Positions 60,984 through 64,000 of a stretch of DNA of 64,000 bases are shown piece after piece. The first letter of the stretch is position 1. Each line of letters opens with the position of its first letter. The stretch covers positions 11,267,107 through 11,331,106 of the forward strand of contig CM043877.1 in the NCBI GenBank assembly GCA_023846275.1, written 5' to 3'. Position numbers and translations under genes: made by a program. The notes below the pieces were generated by a model. The model made no database searches. It saw only the letters and a program-made list of their open reading frames with translations, and was not told the origin of the DNA. Source of the DNA: Vanilla planifolia (taxonomy: Eukaryota; Streptophyta; Magnoliopsida; Asparagales; Orchidaceae).

Positions 60984-63900
60984 TTTTCACCTTTTAGTCT
61001 TTCATTTACAGAGAGTTTTTATCATAATGTTATGATCTCATTATCTTGTATGATAAGGCCATGTGACCCATGATAGACGATGATTCATGTTCATATGTCT
61101 TAATTGTATTGATACAATAATTATATCGTATGTACGATCATTTTAGCATACATTTTCTTGAGTGGCTTTCACACTGAACCTATTTCATTTTCTTATTCAG
61201 CAATCATATAATACAATATATTTTTATCATATTATATCGTATAATCTTTACTAATTCTTTTACATACTATCATACAAATACGTTTGTCCTGTCATACTTA
61301 TATTACTAATTGTTGACAACTATACTCTATTGTACTGATATATTCATGTCATTTGTATACAATAATATATTATTTATTGATTTTTTTATACATTAACAGC
61401 TTAGTACGATATGATCATCATATACAATCAAGAGCTAGTTTTTGTGTGTATTCACACTTTACCAAATTCATTCTCTTATAAATCGTATCATACAATATTC
61501 TATGATCATATTATATAATCAATCTCATACTAACTTCACTAGTAAGATCAATTCTACACTTTATCATACTCATATATTAAATGATACTTATTTGATATGA
61601 TTTTATATACCAAATCTATCCACCTGATTGATTCTCTTGCTTGATCATACCATATGATCATATGCTATCATACTATAAGATGCTTAAAATCTTAAAATAT
61701 TCTTAAAAGATTTCATAAAAATTTTAAAAAATCAAAAATATACTTAGATCAAATTCATTATTTTATAATTCCTTCTTTCTTAAGATAATGAATTATTCTC
61801 TAATGTCTTTTTTAATATCCCATAATTTGAATTTATTAAAATTTTTAGTCTTTACTTTTTAGATATTACATTAGACTATCTCTCTTGATTCTTATCTTTT
61901 AGATGTTTAATGTAATCTTTGAGGTTGGGTCCCTCCACCTCATATATGAGCAATCTTTAGATCTTAATATTTATATTATACTACATCCTTAATGTCACCT
62001 CCCACCTATTATATTATCCTATTACATTAAGTATTCAATACATTATAGTAAATTAAAGAAATTAATCCATTTGAGTACACTATAAATGATCTATTAGACG
62101 AGGGTGATGATAAGACAATTTTTTAATCTTATTTTCATCAATAAATTAAATCATACCATAGCATTTCATCTTTACATTATTATTAAGTCTAAACCATATT
62201 TGTATCTATCAAAATATCAAAGTCAAAAAGGTAAAGCTCCCCATAACTACAAATAAGAATAGCTATCAAGCCCATCTAAGTTCTCTTTAGATCCCCATTT
62301 TATAGTGTAATAGGATCAAAATCTATAATATAAGTAGATGATGAGTTATATATAGCTTGGTAAATAAATTATAATTTATAGGTAATATTATGAAATGCAT
62401 TGCAATGTAATAAAGTCCATAAAAGAAAAGAAATATACAAATCACATGACATTGATGCAATGCATATACACTATCAAATCACATGACAACATATGATCAA
62501 TACGTAAAAATGTAAAACATGTAAAGTACTTAAAATATATAAATAAGTAATGAAGCACAGTTGTACTTTAGATCATAACTAGTTTTATTCATATTTAATT
62601 TTTTTCTTTTATTCCATTAACTATTAACATACATTTTTCCCAATTAATACAACTAGTTATTGAGAATCTTTTTCATGTTCATTTTCTTTTCTATTTTTTT
62701 GTCCTATTTCTATATTAGTCATATATATTATATTTCTTAGTTGTATGTGCTATTTTCATAAGGGCTCACACTTTTTGTTCTTTTATAAATAATTTTTTTT
62801 TCAATGTTAATGAGTTTTATCTTATTTTTATTTCTATTTTTCCCATTTTTATTTGGCGTCATGACATCATATTAATCTTTACCCATAAGCATTTCATAAC
62901 TAACCAAAAATAATATTATATTATGTCATACATGTACATCAAAATCTTACACAAATGTTAGCGATATTGAGACTCAATATTATACAATTATCAAGTCATA
63001 CCTACCATTTGAGGTCCAAGCATCACATAGTTAGTCATAAATCATATTATATCATATCACACTTATATATCAAAGCTTTATAAAAAATATAGTATTATCA
63101 TTACTCGGTACATCGAGACTATATAATGTGTTTACAATGTCTAAGTAACTCAATATTAGCATTTCCATACATCAAGATCATGCATAAATTGAAAGAGATG
63201 GTCTCTGATATCAACTTATAACCTAATATCTAACCAATATCTGACATCTAATACTAACATTATAACTCAAATATTTCTCCTTATTAATGATACTAATTTA
63301 TTTCCTTTTAAATCTTAGTCCTTTCAATCAATTTATTTTTGTTATTGGGAAAACATTTATCTTCTATATCATTTTATCATGACTTGTAATAAGATCTTAT
63401 ATTTCAATATCATCATAAGTATAATAACCAAAATAGGGCCTATATGTCATATCATTAATTGATAGTATATTCATATCATAAAATTTAGATAAATTCATCT
63501 CTTATTATATCTTATTTTTTCTTGATTCTATTTCTTTTCCTTTTTCTCAAATATTGCCTCTTTGAGTATCTTATTTCTTTCAATAATTTATCTCTTATAA
63601 TTCCACACTTTGTCTCTTCCATAATATGATTCTTTTCATTCTATATTTTGGCATCACTATAGCAATCAATATCACTTATTTCACTACTTATATCTCATTG
63701 CTAAGCTTATAACATATACTAAAGCATAGCTTGACATGCAACTATAAACATTAAAAATATCATGCATCATGTTAAAACATGAATAATATACATAATTGAT
63801 GTCATAATATTAGTTTATGTCAACAATTCGTATTAATGATAATAAATTTACTTACCTACACATCCTTAAGTTGATCTGGATCTTTTTTTTATTTTTTACT

Positions 63901-64000
63901 TACAAATCATGCACAATTAATAACAATTTATTCAATGTTATTGTTAATAAAAAAAATTCCTTAACTCCTTTTTATTCCTACTCCAAAACTTCTAAAGTTT
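60984..64000. other. AT-rich sequence, possibly an old decayed retroelement
   Basis: No gene was recognised. Near 63201-63213 the plus strand reads GTCTCTGATATCA followed by ACTTATAACC. Its complement resembles the LTR-end/primer-binding-site junction of plant retrotransposons (…AAGTTGGTATCAGAGC) with several mismatches. If real, a minus-strand element once lay here, but no gag or pol motif could be read. Confidence 0.3.

Overview
The window is AT-rich nuclear DNA from a flowering plant. The evidence is 24-exon genes with GT-AG introns encoding full-size pleiotropic drug resistance (PDR) transporters of ABC subfamily G, plus plant-style LTR retrotransposon debris. The species cannot be named from the sequence.

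The only protein-coding genes are three tandem, same-strand copies of one PDR/ABCG gene: copy 1 at 7781-14368, copy 2 at 28524-35113 and copy 3 at 50037-56629. Each has the same 24-exon structure. The undamaged frame is 1431 residues, arranged NBD1-TMD1-NBD2-TMD2. Each copy carries a different lesion. Copy 1 has a 2-base deletion frameshift in exon 10 and a TAA in exon 14. Copy 2 has a TGG-to-TAG stop in exon 11. Copy 3 is open from start to stop, but a glycine of its NBD1 signature motif is arginine (G326R) and several other conserved glycines are changed. Copies 1 and 2 look like recent pseudogenes. Copy 3 is the only one that could make a full-length protein, and its activity is doubtful.

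Layout. 1-15360 and 19385-36106 are a recent, nearly identical segmental duplication of about 15 kb, comprising 5' flank, gene and 3' flank. 15810-19385 and 42913-46390 are an older pair of matching spacers. 46391-56835 is the third unit. Its 5' flank is clearly more diverged than its gene body, and it lacks about 3.7 kb of the upstream region seen in units 1 and 2. 36107-42912 begins with an orphan copy of the gene's 3' flank, apparently the remnant of a fourth gene, and is broken up by old transposon pieces.

Mobile DNA. A 1315-bp solo LTR (21012-22326) sits only in unit 2, with intact empty sites in units 1 and 3. A 3109-bp solo LTR (57870-60978) lies just outside the array. A 5'-truncated LINE- or SINE-like insert lies at 18260-18317. 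Decayed Ty3/Gypsy gag (unit 1 and unit 2 upstream regions) and integrase (39120-39800, minus strand) remnants are also present. The rest is AT-rich noncoding sequence. No tRNA, rRNA or CRISPR was recognised. I found no novel multi-gene system; the interest lies in how this transporter array was duplicated, homogenised and inactivated.
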